Assembly (NCBI GenBank): GCA_016234535.1
Contig: JACRBH010000229.1
Span: 1 to 32,148 of the forward strand
Length of the DNA stretch: 32,148 nucleotides
Direction: 5' to 3'
DNA from: Chloroflexota bacterium
GTDB lineage: Bacteria > Chloroflexota > Anaerolineae > Anaerolineales > Villigracilaceae
Below are positions 7,736 to 17,583 of this stretch, in pieces. Each line of letters begins with the position of its first letter. Position 1 is the stretch's first letter. The translations under genes and the position numbers were made by a program. The notes under the pieces were generated by a model. That model was not told where the DNA came from and did not search any database. It worked only from the letters and a program-made list of their open reading frames with translations.

Positions 7736-9324
7736 TGGAAAGCAGCTCATCCAAAACGCAGTTGATAAATCCAGAGGAAGCAACACGTCAATTTTATAAA
7801 AACTGGCGTGAAAGGTTTGCCATTCCTCTGCTTTTAGGTGTGCTCGTATTTGGGGGCGTCGCGCTTATCCCTACATTAAGTGCTTCAGGCAGCATATTTA
7901 TTAATTTAATTTTTATCGCAATATTCGTACTCACAGGCATCGTTACGGTCATCCGCTTTTCATATTTGGTGCGCATGAGCGTAATCATGCTTGGTGTTTA
8001 TGTGATCGGCATGAGTGAGCTGATTACGCATGGCATTTTAGGTGACAGTTTATTTTTCTTTTTAGGGCTGATCATATTTGCGGCAATGTTGCTCTCGCCG
8101 CGAGTCGGTATTGCAGCTCTTGTCGTGGATATACTTACATTCATACTCATTGGATGGTTAATTCTAAGCGGGCAAATCGTTCCGCTCAATCCGGATGCTC
8201 CTCCAGCATTAATCGAAGACTGGATAAGTGCCAGCATCGCAGTCGTCATGCTTGGATCAGTAATCATCCTTGGCTTCCAACGATTGGAGCAGGAATTCTT
8301 TCAAGCGCAAAAGCAAGTTACTACAACACTAAACACGCTTGAAAGTGAGCGCAATAACCTTGAGGATATGGTTTTAGACCGTACCCGTCAATTGGATAAA
8401 GTCAACCAGATCGGGCGGGCAGTCACAGCGATCCTCGATCCGGATGAGATGCTCAAACGCGCAGCTCACTTAATCGAAGTTGAATTTGAATGTTATTACA
8501 TAGCCTTCTTTTTAATTGACATAACAGGACAATGGGCAGAACTAAAAGAGGCAACCGGAGAAGCTGGCCGGGTTTTGCGCGAGAATAGACACCGCCTCGA
8601 CTTGAGCGGAAAAAGTGCAATTAGCGCCGCGATTCGCACAAAACAGGCACATATCGTTCAAGATGATGCAAACGAATCCTTTCGGTCTGACAATCCATTG
8701 TTGCCATACACCCGCTCCCAAATAGCGCTTCCTCTTATAGTTGGCGAAAACGTGCTGGGCGCCCTGGAAATGCACTCAACAAAGGCAAACGCATTCTCCC
8801 GGCAGGGTGTGGGCACATTCCAAAATATGGCAAATGAAATTGCGATTGCCCTTGAAAATTCGCATCTATTCCGTGAAGCCCAGCAAAGCCTGACTGAAAT
8901 GCGCGCCACTCAAAGACAATACCTGCATGGAGCATGGTCGTCGCTTACTGCCGATCAAAACCTGGAATACGCAATCGGAGACAATGACCCAACGGGTACA
9001 CAGGAAATAGAAATTCCCCTGGTCTTACGGGATCAATCGATTGGGCAGATCCATTTGGAAAACTCAACCGAGTGGACACCCGAGCAAAGGAATCTGATCG
9101 AATCCATTACTACTCAGGCAACACTGGCGTTGGAGAATGCCCGATTGGTGGAAGAAAGCCAGTCGGTTGCGCTGCGTGAAAGGCTGGCCAATGAGCTTAT
9201 CGCCAAGATCTGGGCCTCCACAAACATGGAAAGTATTCTTCAGACCACAGTCAGGGAATTGGGGCGCACACTTGAAGCCGCTGAAGTGGTGATTGAAGTT
9301 TCAATGGATGAAGACCATGAATAG
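7732..9324 (+). CDS. Sensor S2: six-helix membrane domain, GAF, degenerate GAF
   Basis: A 530-residue protein. About six membrane helices (roughly 31-48, 54-76, 82-98, 105-121, 124-146, 163-182) have almost no extracytoplasmic loops. They contain the motif SELITHGILGD (95-105), shared with S8. A coiled coil (183-222) leads to a GAF domain at 225-380 with EATGEAG (273-279) and NPLLPYTRS (321-329). A degenerate GAF follows (about 395-475), starting at W402 and ending in LALENARL. The C-terminus (482-523) resembles the first helix and strand of another GAF and then stops. No output domain is present. The ATG overlaps the S1 stop by 4 bases, and the end overlaps S3 by 8. The helices may sense membrane state, lipid or a small hydrophobic ligand; nothing in the sequence decides which. 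Confidence 0.9.
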   Translation: MMESSSSKTQLINPEEATRQFYKNWRERFAIPLLLGVLVFGGVALIPTLSASGSIFINLIFIAIFVLTGIVTVIRFSYLVRMSVIMLGVYVIGMSELITHGILGDSLFFFLGLIIFAAMLLSPRVGIAALVVDILTFILIGWLILSGQIVPLNPDAPPALIEDWISASIAVVMLGSVIILGFQRLEQEFFQAQKQVTTTLNTLESERNNLEDMVLDRTRQLDKVNQIGRAVTAILDPDEMLKRAAHLIEVEFECYYIAFFLIDITGQWAELKEATGEAGRVLRENRHRLDLSGKSAISAAIRTKQAHIVQDDANESFRSDNPLLPYTRSQIALPLIVGENVLGALEMHSTKANAFSRQGVGTFQNMANEIAIALENSHLFREAQQSLTEMRATQRQYLHGAWSSLTADQNLEYAIGDNDPTGTQEIEIPLVLRDQSIGQIHLENSTEWTPEQRNLIESITTQATLALENARLVEESQSVALRERLANELIAKIWASTNMESILQTTVRELGRTLEAAEVVIEVSMDEDHE

Positions 9325-10993
9325 CAATTTCGCATCTTCACAATCAACCAGCCAGGAAATGGCCGCTTTCAACTATAAAAGCTGGCGCGAAGGATTTATT
9401 TTATCGGTTCTGCGCATTGCACTCATATTCGGCATTGGGTTGATGTTGTTTAACTGGCAAACCACACCATCCAGTGATCGCATCTTGTTTGCCGGCCTTC
9501 TTACAGCACTGGCACTGGTCACTTTATTACCCGCGCCTTATTTCCTGCGCGCCATCGTATTATTGCTCATGGTATTTATTGTGGGCGCAAATTCAATCCT
9601 GGATTGGGGTCCATGGCTCGATGGCAGCGTTTTTTTTATAACTTGCGTGGCCTTAACTTCGCTCTTATTTGATAATCGTGTTGATATTTTTGTTCTGGCT
9701 GCGAGCATGGTAATCGTCGCAACGGTCGCCATTTATCAACAACTCGGAATATATCATTTGACGGCGCCGAATTTACCCGTCACCACGCGGACGGATTGGA
9801 TTTTTTATATTGTTGATTATTCCATTCCAAGCGCAATTCTCATTATTGCGATCGGTCAATTTAAAGAAGCGTTTGCCCGGGTTGTTAGTCAAATGCAAAG
9901 CGCCCTCCAATCCTTGAACGACGAGCGCTCACGGCTGGAGAGCAGGGTACAGGAACGCACAGAAGAATTGAACTCCCAGACAATTCAATTACAAATCTCC
10001 ACGAATGTGGCAAGGACCGTTGCCGAGATTCAGGATATTCCCACATTGATCGAAACAGTAACCCAGCTTACTTCTGAGCAGTTTAGTTACTATCACGTTG
10101 GGCTGTATATATTGGATGAACAGAAAAAAATCGCATTCCTACAGGCGGCTTCCTCCGCAGCCGGGAAGCAGCTTGTCGGTCAGGGTTTTCGCGTAGAACC
10201 AGACCGGCGGAATGCCATCAATCTGGTCATCCAACAAAACCGGCCGATTATTTCATCAGACGTTGAAGGTGAAAATTTTATTCGTGATGCCAATTTCCCT
10301 CTCACCCGCTCTCAAATGATTCTGCCGCTTACGGTTCGAGGGAATGTGATTGGGATATTGGATCTGCACTCCGACCAGCCCAGGGCTTTTAGTGTTCAAG
10401 ATGCTGAAATTCTAAAAACCCTCTCAGACCTTGTTGCAATCTCCTTTGACAATGCGCGCCTTATCAACGAAACAAAGAATCTGATCAATCAACTGGAGAT
10501 CAACACATCCTTCCAGGCGCGTAAGACCTGGTCCAAGCTTACCAGCCGCTACAAACCTGCTTATCAATATACGCCCGCTGGCGTAAGACCCATATTTACC
10601 GCCGACAGAAAAGACAATGCGGACGGCCTGCATGTGCCCTTAATCCTGTACGGACAAAATATTGGAACCATAAAACTGATAAGAAAAGGCGGTATTGCTG
10701 CATGGTCTGAGCGCGAACGCGTTCTCGTTGAAAAAATAGCGGATCAAGTGGCCCTGGCACTGGAAAATAGCCGTCTGGTGGATGAGGCGCAAAAGAGCTC
10801 TTTGCGCGATCAGATGATTGCAAACATTTCGACACGCGTCCGAGAAACCCTGGATGTTGAATCTGTGATCCGCACCGCCGCCACCGAATTACGCAGAGTG
10901 TTCGATCTAAAGGAAGCAGAGATCAGTATTGGCACCAATCAGGCGGAAGCCGCGCCTGTTAAAAAACGAACGAGCACACTTCGGTTAAAGTAA
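9317..10993 (+). CDS. Sensor S3: six-helix membrane domain, GAF, degenerate GAF
   Basis: A 558-residue paralogue of S2. About six membrane helices span residues 29-180. The N-terminal YKSWREGF (20-27) matches YKNWRERF in S2 and YIKHWRQAF in S8, and WGPWLDGSVFF aligns with the GILGD region of those proteins. A coiled coil runs from 183 to 225, a GAF domain from 230 to 382 (SYYHVGLYILD), a degenerate GAF from about W405 to 487 (ALENSRL), then the truncated-GAF tail (496-538) and a basic end. The GAF core is the most diverged of the set: the usual GG-x-x-ML stretch is AAGKQLV. I chose ATG 9317 because it overlaps the S2 stop as ATGAATAG, like RR1/RR2, and gives an N-terminus like its paralogues. 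Upstream starts at 9293 (TTG) or 9308 (ATG) are possible. No output domain is present. Confidence 0.88.
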   Translation: MNSNFASSQSTSQEMAAFNYKSWREGFILSVLRIALIFGIGLMLFNWQTTPSSDRILFAGLLTALALVTLLPAPYFLRAIVLLLMVFIVGANSILDWGPWLDGSVFFITCVALTSLLFDNRVDIFVLAASMVIVATVAIYQQLGIYHLTAPNLPVTTRTDWIFYIVDYSIPSAILIIAIGQFKEAFARVVSQMQSALQSLNDERSRLESRVQERTEELNSQTIQLQISTNVARTVAEIQDIPTLIETVTQLTSEQFSYYHVGLYILDEQKKIAFLQAASSAAGKQLVGQGFRVEPDRRNAINLVIQQNRPIISSDVEGENFIRDANFPLTRSQMILPLTVRGNVIGILDLHSDQPRAFSVQDAEILKTLSDLVAISFDNARLINETKNLINQLEINTSFQARKTWSKLTSRYKPAYQYTPAGVRPIFTADRKDNADGLHVPLILYGQNIGTIKLIRKGGIAAWSERERVLVEKIADQVALALENSRLVDEAQKSSLRDQMIANISTRVRETLDVESVIRTAATELRRVFDLKEAEISIGTNQAEAAPVKKRTSTLRLK

Positions 10994-11006
10994 AGAGGAA
11001 AGAGCC

Positions 11007-11090
11007 TTGCAAAAATTTTGGATGGAAGACGAATCGACCATGATTCATTTTAATTTCAGAGTCAACCGTCTTGCAGCAAGAGGAATTTGA
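11007..11090 (+). CDS. Possible 27-residue leader peptide upstream of S4
   Basis: The 98-bp gap between S3 and S4 contains an open frame from TTG 11007 to TGA 11088-11090, ending one base before the S4 ATG (TGACATG). GAGG at 10995-10998 lies eight bases before the TTG. An internal ATG at 11022 would give 22 residues. The S4 ribosome-binding site lies inside the frame, so translation could couple to S4. It is short and could be chance; I have no homology to support it. Confidence 0.22.
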   Translation: MQKFWMEDESTMIHFNFRVNRLAARGI

Positions 11091-11091
11091 C

Positions 11092-13467
11092 ATGTCCGCT
11101 ACCACTCCCCAGATGGTCTCTGAGTCAATAACGCCTCCTCCAACAAGAGGAGTTTTTGGCCGTCACCTGAGCCTGAGACTCAAACTTCCATTAATAGTGC
11201 TGTTCTTATTCCTGCTTGCCTTCGTGATCTCAACGGTCTTGAGCGTCAAGGCAACTCAAGCCGCTTTGATCGACACGTTAAAAGGGGAGCTAACTGCTCA
11301 AACAACTTCAAAGGCCGAACTGATCCGCTCCAATCTCATCTGGACGAGAAGCGCTGCAATAGACCTGGCTGCCTCCGCCGAGACGATAAGCTACGACAAG
11401 GAAACCATCCTTAAGACCATCCACAACACCTTGGTCCACAATGAGCAGATATTTGGTTCCACCATAGCCTACGAACCTTATCAATTTCAACCGGATGTTT
11501 ACTATTGGTCGCCGTATTTCAGCCGCACCTCAGACAACAAATTGAAATTCACCCAACTTGGAAACCCGGACTATAACTATTTCAATTGGGAATGGTACAC
11601 CCTGCCCAAATCAAAAGGCGTGCCGGCTTTATCTCTTCCCTATTTTGACGAAGGCGGCGGCGAAATTTGGATGGTCACCTGGAGCGCGCCATTTTTCGAT
11701 GATGAAGGAATTTTCAAAGGAGTGGCCACAGCCGATATTGCATTCTCACAAACGCAGGATATCGTAAATGAAATAACTGTCGGTAAGAACGGCTACGCCT
11801 TTTTGCTTGATCCCCAGGGAGTAGTTTTGGGGATTGGCAGCAACGGGGGCGAATACAACGCCATGGTGGATTCGATGGTGGCCTCATCGCAGACGCCGCA
11901 AACAAAAGATTGGTTAAACCTGGTTTCTGCAATGATCGCAGGAAATACAGGTTTTGCCGAGGCAGTGGACTCCAAGGGACAATCCATGTTTGTTGCCTAT
12001 ACACCCATCGGATTGGATACTGGCTGGTCTCTGGGACTGGCCTTCCCGCAAGAGGAACTTTTTCGGAATGCTTCACAACTGCAAAACACATTGATTATTT
12101 ATGCGGTTATTGTTGTATTCGTTTTCGGTTTCATCCTGTTCCTGTATACCCGCTCCTTTACAGAACCACTTCGCCGTTTAGCCCAGCATGTCAGCCGTTT
12201 CTCTCCGGAACAACTGCGCGCCGCCAGAGGGCAACTGATGGAGCCGCTTCAGATACAGACACGGGATGAATTGGAAGACCTCGCCACGGTCTTTCATCAA
12301 ATAACCACCGATCTGGCCCACACTTTTGACATCTTCGAAGAACGGATTGCCGAACGCACCAACGAACTCGAACATCGCAACAAACTATTGAAAGCTGTGG
12401 CAGATGTAGGCAGGTCCATTACCTCCTTCCGCAACCTTTCCGAACTCTTGCAGCAAACCACCCATCTCATCCACGAGAATTTTGGCTTTTATCATGTGGG
12501 CATCTTCTTACTTGACGACCATAAGGAATTTGCGGTACTAAAAGCCGCAAACAGCGAAGGCGGTCAACGCATGTTGGAAAGGAATCACCAACTAAAGGTT
12601 GGCGAGACCGGCATTGTGGGGTATGTAACTGAAAGAGCCAGAGCGCGCATCGCGTTGGATGTCGGTAAGGATGCGGTTTTCTTTAATAATCCCGACTTGC
12701 CGGAGACACGCTCTGAAATGGCGCTGCCTCTGGCTGTGGGCGGACAAGTCCTCGGCGCATTGGATGTGCAAAGCACAGAGTCGCAGGCATTCACTGAAGA
12801 GGATATTGCGACCCTGCAAATCCTGGCCGAGCAGCTTGCAGTGGCGATCCAAAACGCGAACCTGTTCAACGAGACCGAAAGCGCCCTTGAAGCATCCAAA
12901 TTGGTGTATGGTGAGGTAAGCCGCGAGGCCTGGAGCAAGATTCTCCGCAATCAACCGCGGACGGGTTTCCTTGCCACACCGCCTGCCACAACGCAAATTT
13001 ACACCGAAGTTCTCGACCCAAGCATCTCAAAGGCCGTTGAAACAGGCGATATTATTATTGGGAGTGACAATCTAACCATTAGCGTCCCCATAAAAGTGCG
13101 CGGATTGATCATTGGCGCAATTCGATTGAAAAAGAATGAAATATCAGAAGCATGGACGCAGGACGAGACCAACCTCGCCATCGCATTATCAGAACAATTA
13201 AGCGGCGCTCTCGAAAGCGCGCGCCTCTACAGAGAGTCGCAGCAGCGCGCGGCGCGCGAGTCACTGGTATCGAATATTTCCTCGCGCATCAGCGCATTCT
13301 CGAATGTGGAGACCATTTTGAGGGAAACAGTGCAGGAACTCGGTCAGACCATCGGAAACGCTTCGGTCACTTTCCAATTGTTGGATCAATTCGATGGACA
13401 GAAGCAGCTTGAAGGTCAGGAAAAGAAAAGCATAAGTCCCGATACAGTAAGAAGGGCAAGAGGATAG
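11092..13467 (+). CDS. Sensor S4: double-Cache, HAMP-like, GAF, degenerate GAF
   Basis: A 791-residue membrane sensor. TM1 is at about 31-51, a dCache_1-type domain at 55-325 and TM2 at 331-352. In the Cache domain, NWEWYTLPKS (165-174), APFFDDEGIFKGVATADI and GKNGYAFLLD (231-240) match the two-lobed fold. A HAMP-like linker with an insertion (355-415) and a coiled coil precede a canonical GAF at 437-592 (FYHVGIFLLD, SEGGQRMLERNHQLKVG, NPDLPETRSE). The degenerate GAF runs from W614 to about 712 with AWTQDE at 687-692, followed by the truncated-GAF tail (722-763) and a charged end. There is no catalytic output domain. I chose ATG 11092 because AAGAGG lies eight bases upstream; a TTG at 11071 would add seven residues. 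Two bases separate it from S5. Confidence 0.93.
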   Translation: MSATTPQMVSESITPPPTRGVFGRHLSLRLKLPLIVLFLFLLAFVISTVLSVKATQAALIDTLKGELTAQTTSKAELIRSNLIWTRSAAIDLAASAETISYDKETILKTIHNTLVHNEQIFGSTIAYEPYQFQPDVYYWSPYFSRTSDNKLKFTQLGNPDYNYFNWEWYTLPKSKGVPALSLPYFDEGGGEIWMVTWSAPFFDDEGIFKGVATADIAFSQTQDIVNEITVGKNGYAFLLDPQGVVLGIGSNGGEYNAMVDSMVASSQTPQTKDWLNLVSAMIAGNTGFAEAVDSKGQSMFVAYTPIGLDTGWSLGLAFPQEELFRNASQLQNTLIIYAVIVVFVFGFILFLYTRSFTEPLRRLAQHVSRFSPEQLRAARGQLMEPLQIQTRDELEDLATVFHQITTDLAHTFDIFEERIAERTNELEHRNKLLKAVADVGRSITSFRNLSELLQQTTHLIHENFGFYHVGIFLLDDHKEFAVLKAANSEGGQRMLERNHQLKVGETGIVGYVTERARARIALDVGKDAVFFNNPDLPETRSEMALPLAVGGQVLGALDVQSTESQAFTEEDIATLQILAEQLAVAIQNANLFNETESALEASKLVYGEVSREAWSKILRNQPRTGFLATPPATTQIYTEVLDPSISKAVETGDIIIGSDNLTISVPIKVRGLIIGAIRLKKNEISEAWTQDETNLAIALSEQLSGALESARLYRESQQRAARESLVSNISSRISAFSNVETILRETVQELGQTIGNASVTFQLLDQFDGQKQLEGQEKKSISPDTVRRARG

Positions 13468-13469
13468 TC

Positions 13470-15212
13470 ATGTCCGCATCGCAAACACCCTTCAACAACC
13501 AAAAGCAATCCTTCGCTGAGCGTATCAGACGGATTGGCCTGGGAATAATCGCCCCACACACAACCATAGAAGAATTGGGGCTGGCGCGTCATGCCCAACT
13601 GCTCAATGCCATTTCGCTTGCCTTGATGATTGCATTTGGTCTGGACCTGATGTCGCGTCCCCGATCCACTGTTATTTTTTATTTCCTGCTTGGAATATCG
13701 GCTGTTTCATTTCTGCTGGGCAAATCGAAATTCCCGCGGGCTGGGACGCTGGTCTTTTCCATCGGTTTTATCTCGGCCACTTACCTTTCATTGTTCCTTG
13801 GAGTCGCATCAAATTACCTAACGTCGGTACTTGCCCTCGTCCCGTTTGCATTGATCATTTCAAGCGCATTGACAAGTCGGAAAATATTTGTCAGGCTTGC
13901 AATCTTTGCAACTTTGCTGACCATCCTGGCGCCGTACTATTCGAAAACGAAAATATTACCGGGCAATGTCCCCGAGGCGGGCGGCATCATATTTTTCATG
14001 GGTGTAATCCTGTATGGCGTCACTGTCTTTCGCTCAAGCATCGAACAAACCCGTTTGGAAGAGATCAATACAATCAATAAAGAACTGAGGGAAAATAAAA
14101 CCAATCTTGAAGAACATGTGGAGGAGCGCACCCGCCTCCTTGCTGAAGTCAATCAGCAAAATCAGGAACGCGCAAAACGTTTGTTGACCATTTCTGAAAT
14201 TTCACAGGATATATCAGCCAATGTGGAAAAACAAACGGGTGATCTGCTGGCGCACATTGCCCGCTCCATCAGTGAAAAATTGGGGTTTTACCATGTTGGA
14301 ATTTTTCTGCTCGATGAAAATCGTGAATATGCCGTATTACGCGCCGCAAATAGTCAGGGCGGTCAGCACATGCTGGAACGTCATCACCAATTAAAAGTTG
14401 GCGGTACCGGTATCGTCGGGTACGTATCCCAGGGCGGCCGTCCACGCATTGCGCTCGACACAGGCTCGGATGCAGTTTTCTTCAACAACCCCGACCTTCC
14501 CAAAACACGCTCCGAAATCGCGCTGCCGCTTAAATATGGCACAAAAGTAATCGGTGTATTGGATGTGCAAAGCACCCTGTCTTCCGCATTCAAGGAAGAG
14601 GATGTAAATATTCTGGGCACGCTCTCCAATCAGATCGCGCTCATTATTAGTAATGGCCTGACAGCCGAAACCCAAAGGCACGCGCTGCCCTCCATAAGCG
14701 CCATCAAATCCACTGACCGCAAACAAAAGCAGAGCGGATATTACTATCTGCCGGATGGGACCATTTCCACCGCACTTCCGGCGAACAGCCCCATATTGGA
14801 AAAAGCCCTCGAATCAGGCGAGACCGAAGTGCTGGCCCAGCCTTCGAGGGGCAATCCCCCCGCCTTGGCAGTTCCCGTTAAATTCCGCGATCAAGTGATC
14901 GGAATTATTCACATCCAGGCAACCGAGGAAACCAGAAAATGGACGGAAGACGAGGTTGCCATGGTGCAATCCATTGCAGACCGAACCGCATTCTCTCTTG
15001 AAAACGCCCGCCTCTTCGAAGAGACCACCCGCCGCGCAGAACAGGAGGAGACCATAGCCCGAGTCACCACACAAATTGGCTCATCCTCCGACTTCAGCCG
15101 CATCCTGCAAACAACCATCCAGGAGCTTGGACAGGCATTGGGCGTATCGCGGTCATTCATCCAATTGGGAACACCATCCAAAAACGGAAACGAAGATAAA
15201 AGTAAAAATTAA
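13470..15212 (+). CDS. Sensor S5: six-helix membrane domain, GAF, degenerate GAF
   Basis: A 580-residue protein. A 40-residue cytoplasmic N-terminus precedes about six membrane helices (44-61, 66-84, 94-112, 116-132, 139-156, 172-188). These do not share the GILGD motif of S2 and S8, so this may be a different input domain. A coiled coil (190-236) leads to a canonical GAF at 240-398 (FYHVGIFLLDENREYAVLRA, SQGGQHMLERHHQLKVG). The degenerate GAF (about 415-515) has GYYYLPDG, VPVKFRDQVIG and KWTEDE and ends in SLENARL. The truncated-GAF tail is at 524-565. No output domain is present. It follows S4 by 2 bases and precedes S6 by 8 bases, so it is clearly in one transcription unit. Confidence 0.92.
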   Translation: MSASQTPFNNQKQSFAERIRRIGLGIIAPHTTIEELGLARHAQLLNAISLALMIAFGLDLMSRPRSTVIFYFLLGISAVSFLLGKSKFPRAGTLVFSIGFISATYLSLFLGVASNYLTSVLALVPFALIISSALTSRKIFVRLAIFATLLTILAPYYSKTKILPGNVPEAGGIIFFMGVILYGVTVFRSSIEQTRLEEINTINKELRENKTNLEEHVEERTRLLAEVNQQNQERAKRLLTISEISQDISANVEKQTGDLLAHIARSISEKLGFYHVGIFLLDENREYAVLRAANSQGGQHMLERHHQLKVGGTGIVGYVSQGGRPRIALDTGSDAVFFNNPDLPKTRSEIALPLKYGTKVIGVLDVQSTLSSAFKEEDVNILGTLSNQIALIISNGLTAETQRHALPSISAIKSTDRKQKQSGYYYLPDGTISTALPANSPILEKALESGETEVLAQPSRGNPPALAVPVKFRDQVIGIIHIQATEETRKWTEDEVAMVQSIADRTAFSLENARLFEETTRRAEQEETIARVTTQIGSSSDFSRILQTTIQELGQALGVSRSFIQLGTPSKNGNEDKSKN

Positions 15213-15220
15213 AGGCCGAT

Positions 15221-17545
15221 ATGACCCAGAGTAAATCAGCACAACAGCAAAACACTACAGGCAGAAAAAATAATCGCGCCACGCTTCAAACGCGCCTGGT
15301 ACGTTTCATGCTGCTCATTGCCCTGATTCCGCTCATCTTCACTTCATATCGCAACATCATTCAGACGCGGCAGGCGCTCATCAACGGCGCTGAGATTTCG
15401 CTGCGGTCAGGCGCAACGCAAACGGCAAACAGCCTGGATGCGTTTATCGAGGAGACATTGAACTCAGTTCAAACTGAAGCGCAATTCGCTGACTTTTCCA
15501 CCTACCTCGAGATGGACCCATCCCTGCGGGCCGGCAGCCCGGATCAGGCCCACGCCACGGATCTTCTTAACAAACTTGCCAGGAAAGATACCGAATATAT
15601 TATTTCCTACGCGCTCATAGATGCCAGTGGAAATGTGCTGCTGGACACTGCTGCAAGCGTCAGCCAAGCCAATGAATCGCGCGAAGCATATTTTCCGCAA
15701 GTCCGGTTTTCCGAACGACCATTCGTTACCGCAGTCACCTACGCCAACGATACTACAACCATTATCCACTTTGCCAGCAAGGTGCTTAATGAGAATGGCA
15801 ACTATGTTGGGATTTTGCGAATTAAATATAACTCGGCCATTTTACAATCAGTGATCACTGAAAGCATCGGGCCCTCCTCTGATGCCGCAGTCCTATTGCT
15901 GGATCAGCTCAATATCCGCATGGCAGACACCCGTTACCCGGACCTCGTTCTCAAATCCATTATCCCCCTCGAGCTCCCTGATTATTTGCTTGCAGTGGAT
16001 ACCAAACGTTTTTCGAATCTCCCCCGCGAGGAACAAGCCACGAATTACACTGACTTCGATCTTGCCCTTGACAGTGCAAGCACACAGCCTTTCTTCAGGG
16101 CTGAAATATCCCCGGATACGCCGGGTGACGACAGCATAGCAGTGGCGTTTTTGGAAACTCAACCCTGGACTGTAGCCTACAGCCGTCCAACATCAATTTT
16201 CCTTGCCGATGTTCAAAGACAGATCAACACAAACATTCTATTTGTGATTCTGACGATCCTGGCTGTGGCGATCCTGGCCACCCTGATCGCACGAACATTT
16301 ACCAGTCCAATTATCGCGCTCGCCAAAGTTGCCGATACGATCTCCCAGGGAGATTTCAATGCCCGGGCCAAAGTCGGAACTTCGGATGAAATCGGCTCAC
16401 TGGCATCGGCGTTTAATTCCATGACAGACCAACTCCAATCCACACTGCTTGGGCTGGAGGAACGCATTCATGAAAGAACCGCCGACCTGCAAAAGAATAC
16501 CCTGCAACTGGAAACCATCGCGGATGTCGCGCGCGAGATCGCCATCATCCGCGATATGAGCACGCTTCTCAACGTCTCTGCAAACCTGATTCGCGAACGA
16601 TTGAAATATTATCACGTGGGTATTTTCCTTGTTGACCAAAGCGGCGAGTACGCCATTTTACGCGCTGCCAGCAGTGTGGGCGCAGAGGAAATGCTGGCTA
16701 TAAATTACAAATTAAAAGTGGGGCAAAAGGGTCTGATCGGCAGTGTAACCAAGACGGGCCAGGCGCATATTGCCTTGGATTTCGATACAGATTCTGTGCA
16801 TTTCGAAAACCCATACTTGCCGGAAACCCGTTCAGAGATCACGCTGCCCCTGCGCAGCCGCAGCCTTACGATTGGCGCATTGGATATTCAGGCAAATATC
16901 GTCAACGCATTTGGCGAACGCGACATTCAGACCCTGCAAATATTGGCAGATCAACTATCCGCCGCAATCGAAAACGCGCAACTTGCCCAACAGGTGGAAG
17001 TTACGATGCGCGAACTTACCAACGCGAATAGGATGCAGACAAAACAAGCCTGGCAATCCACCGTTAATAAGAAGGATTTCCTGGGCTTTGAATATGATGG
17101 GCTGCAGGTAAGCCCCGTTCCTCACAACCTTCCAATTGATTTGTTGAAAAAACTGGAGAGCGGAAAACCCATCGTCGTAAAGCAGGACAACAAACAGCCA
17201 GGTGATGACGGCGAACAAAACACATTGATGGTTCCGTTGATGCTGCTCAATCAGGTGATCGGCGTGATCGGATTGGAACAGGAAGACCCGGATCATATAT
17301 GGACCGTGGAAGAGATTGCAATCGCCCAGGCCGCCGCAAACCGCGCGGCACTCACCCTTGAAAATTCACGCCTGCTTGAAGAATCACAACAGCGCGCCAC
17401 CCGCGAACAGGCAATCAGTCAAATATCCGCCAAAATCGGCGCGGGAACCGAAATCGAGGCGATCTTAAAAACAGCCATTCGCGAGCTGGGCGCTCAAATT
17501 GGCGGCGCCCAGATTACGGTCGAGATAGGAAGCGATGACGAATAG
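15221..17545 (+). CDS. Sensor S6: Cache-like, HAMP, GAF, degenerate GAF
   Basis: A 774-residue membrane sensor. TM1 is at about 26-43, an extracytoplasmic Cache-like domain at 45-332, TM2 at 337-359 and HAMP at 360-414. The Cache region is clearly homologous to that of S9: YLEMDPSLRAGS and GNYVGILRIKYN align with YLELAPQSRAGS and GSVIGILRIEYD, and both end with LETQPW. A coiled coil precedes the GAF at 430-588 (YYHVGIFLVD; NPYLPETRSE). This GAF has lost the usual SEGG stretch (SVGAEEML) and the His before LKVG (NYKLKVG). The degenerate GAF runs from W611 to 718 (IWTVEE), with the truncated-GAF tail at 728-769. There is no output domain. AAAGG lies close upstream of the start ATG. Confidence 0.92.
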   Translation: MTQSKSAQQQNTTGRKNNRATLQTRLVRFMLLIALIPLIFTSYRNIIQTRQALINGAEISLRSGATQTANSLDAFIEETLNSVQTEAQFADFSTYLEMDPSLRAGSPDQAHATDLLNKLARKDTEYIISYALIDASGNVLLDTAASVSQANESREAYFPQVRFSERPFVTAVTYANDTTTIIHFASKVLNENGNYVGILRIKYNSAILQSVITESIGPSSDAAVLLLDQLNIRMADTRYPDLVLKSIIPLELPDYLLAVDTKRFSNLPREEQATNYTDFDLALDSASTQPFFRAEISPDTPGDDSIAVAFLETQPWTVAYSRPTSIFLADVQRQINTNILFVILTILAVAILATLIARTFTSPIIALAKVADTISQGDFNARAKVGTSDEIGSLASAFNSMTDQLQSTLLGLEERIHERTADLQKNTLQLETIADVAREIAIIRDMSTLLNVSANLIRERLKYYHVGIFLVDQSGEYAILRAASSVGAEEMLAINYKLKVGQKGLIGSVTKTGQAHIALDFDTDSVHFENPYLPETRSEITLPLRSRSLTIGALDIQANIVNAFGERDIQTLQILADQLSAAIENAQLAQQVEVTMRELTNANRMQTKQAWQSTVNKKDFLGFEYDGLQVSPVPHNLPIDLLKKLESGKPIVVKQDNKQPGDDGEQNTLMVPLMLLNQVIGVIGLEQEDPDHIWTVEEIAIAQAAANRAALTLENSRLLEESQQRATREQAISQISAKIGAGTEIEAILKTAIRELGAQIGGAQITVEIGSDDE

Positions 17546-17583
17546 TCATCCAGAATTACAAGGAAATTTTCGAGGTACAAACT

